Assembly (NCBI GenBank): GCA_021298875.1
Contig: JAJTHJ010000336.1
Location: 1 to 15,774, forward strand
Source: Burkholderiales bacterium
GTDB taxonomy: Bacteria; Pseudomonadota; Gammaproteobacteria; Burkholderiales; Burkholderiaceae_F
Reading direction: 5' to 3'
Length of the DNA stretch: 15,774 nucleotides
Shown here: positions 15,653 to 15,774 of the stretch, piece after piece
How the letters are laid out: the number at the start of each line of letters is the position of its first letter
Position numbering within the stretch: position 1 is the stretch's first letter
Position numbers and translations under genes: made by a program
The notes under the pieces: model-generated
Told to the model about the DNA's origin: nothing
Database searches by the model: none
Seen by the model: only the letters and a program-made list of their open reading frames with translations

Positions 15653-15774
15653 TCAAGCCCCGGACGACACCACGGATTCACCGGTGCCCTGCTTCAGACG
15701 CCGTCCCAGCAGGTAGGTTTCGGCCGACTCCGCCCGGGACGCCCGCGGCTTGCGCACGGCGATCGAAACGAACG
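15653..15774 (-). CDS. rlmE: 23S rRNA 2'-O-methyltransferase RlmE (FtsJ), C-terminal fragment
   Basis: Only the last 39 codons before the TGA at 15653-15655 are in the window. They read FVSIAVRKPRASRAESAETYLLGRR and then a tail. The KPxASR...S(A/S)E(T/V)YLLGR pattern is typical of the RlmE C-terminus. RlmE methylates U2552 of 23S rRNA and commonly lies directly upstream of ftsH, which fits here. The 14 residues after LGRR are a non-conserved extension. The 5' part lies beyond the right edge. Confidence 0.88.
   Translation of the reverse strand, partial: FVSIAVRKPRASRAESAETYLLGRRLKQGTGESVVSSGA

Noticed and set aside
15651..15656. TTGACA as -35 of an ftsH promoter
   Set aside because: It overlaps the rlmE stop and is 36 bases from the TAGAAT at 15609-15614, too far for a sigma-70 promoter.

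Overview
The window comes from a high-GC proteobacterium, most likely a betaproteobacterium. The reasons are the gene order rlmE-ftsH-folP-glmM followed by pstSCAB-phoU-phoB, the FtsH N-terminus, and the dispersed palindromic repeats. This assignment is from recalled gene order and sequence look only, without a database search. Coding density is very high and no tRNA, rRNA, CRISPR array or insertion sequence is visible.

Layout. On the minus strand, positions 15774 down to 5621 hold a long collinear gene series: the 3' end of rlmE, then ftsH, folP, glmM, a small MliC-like lipoprotein gene, pstS, pstC, pstA, pstB, phoU and phoB. Several junctions overlap (folP/glmM 4 nt, pstC/pstA 1 nt, pstA/pstB 7 nt, phoU/phoB 1 nt). 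A good Pho-box match at 11286-11303 lies upstream of the lipoprotein gene. It suggests that the phosphate block starts there, with the lipoprotein gene as its first member. The usual phoR does not follow phoB.

On the plus strand, convergent with phoB, lies a three-gene series: a divergent pyruvate-kinase-like gene, a metallophosphoesterase that resembles the PlcP phospholipase C family, and a GT4 glycosyltransferase that resembles Agt. A second Pho-box match (1455-1472) sits just upstream of this series, inside a perfect 11-bp inverted repeat. Divergent from it and running off the left edge is a UDP-glucose 6-dehydrogenase gene, which would supply UDP-glucuronate.

How the genes may work together. 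The right part is housekeeping: rRNA methylation, membrane proteolysis, folate synthesis and peptidoglycan precursor synthesis. It leads into the high-affinity phosphate importer and its regulators. The left part can be read as a phosphate-starvation membrane-lipid remodelling locus. PlcP would cleave phospholipids to diacylglycerol and Agt would glycosylate the diacylglycerol with glucose or glucuronate. Ugd would make UDP-glucuronate, and PhoB would control the set. The role of the pyruvate-kinase-like protein in that set is unknown. Two different palindromic repeats fill the agt/phoB and ftsH/folP gaps.
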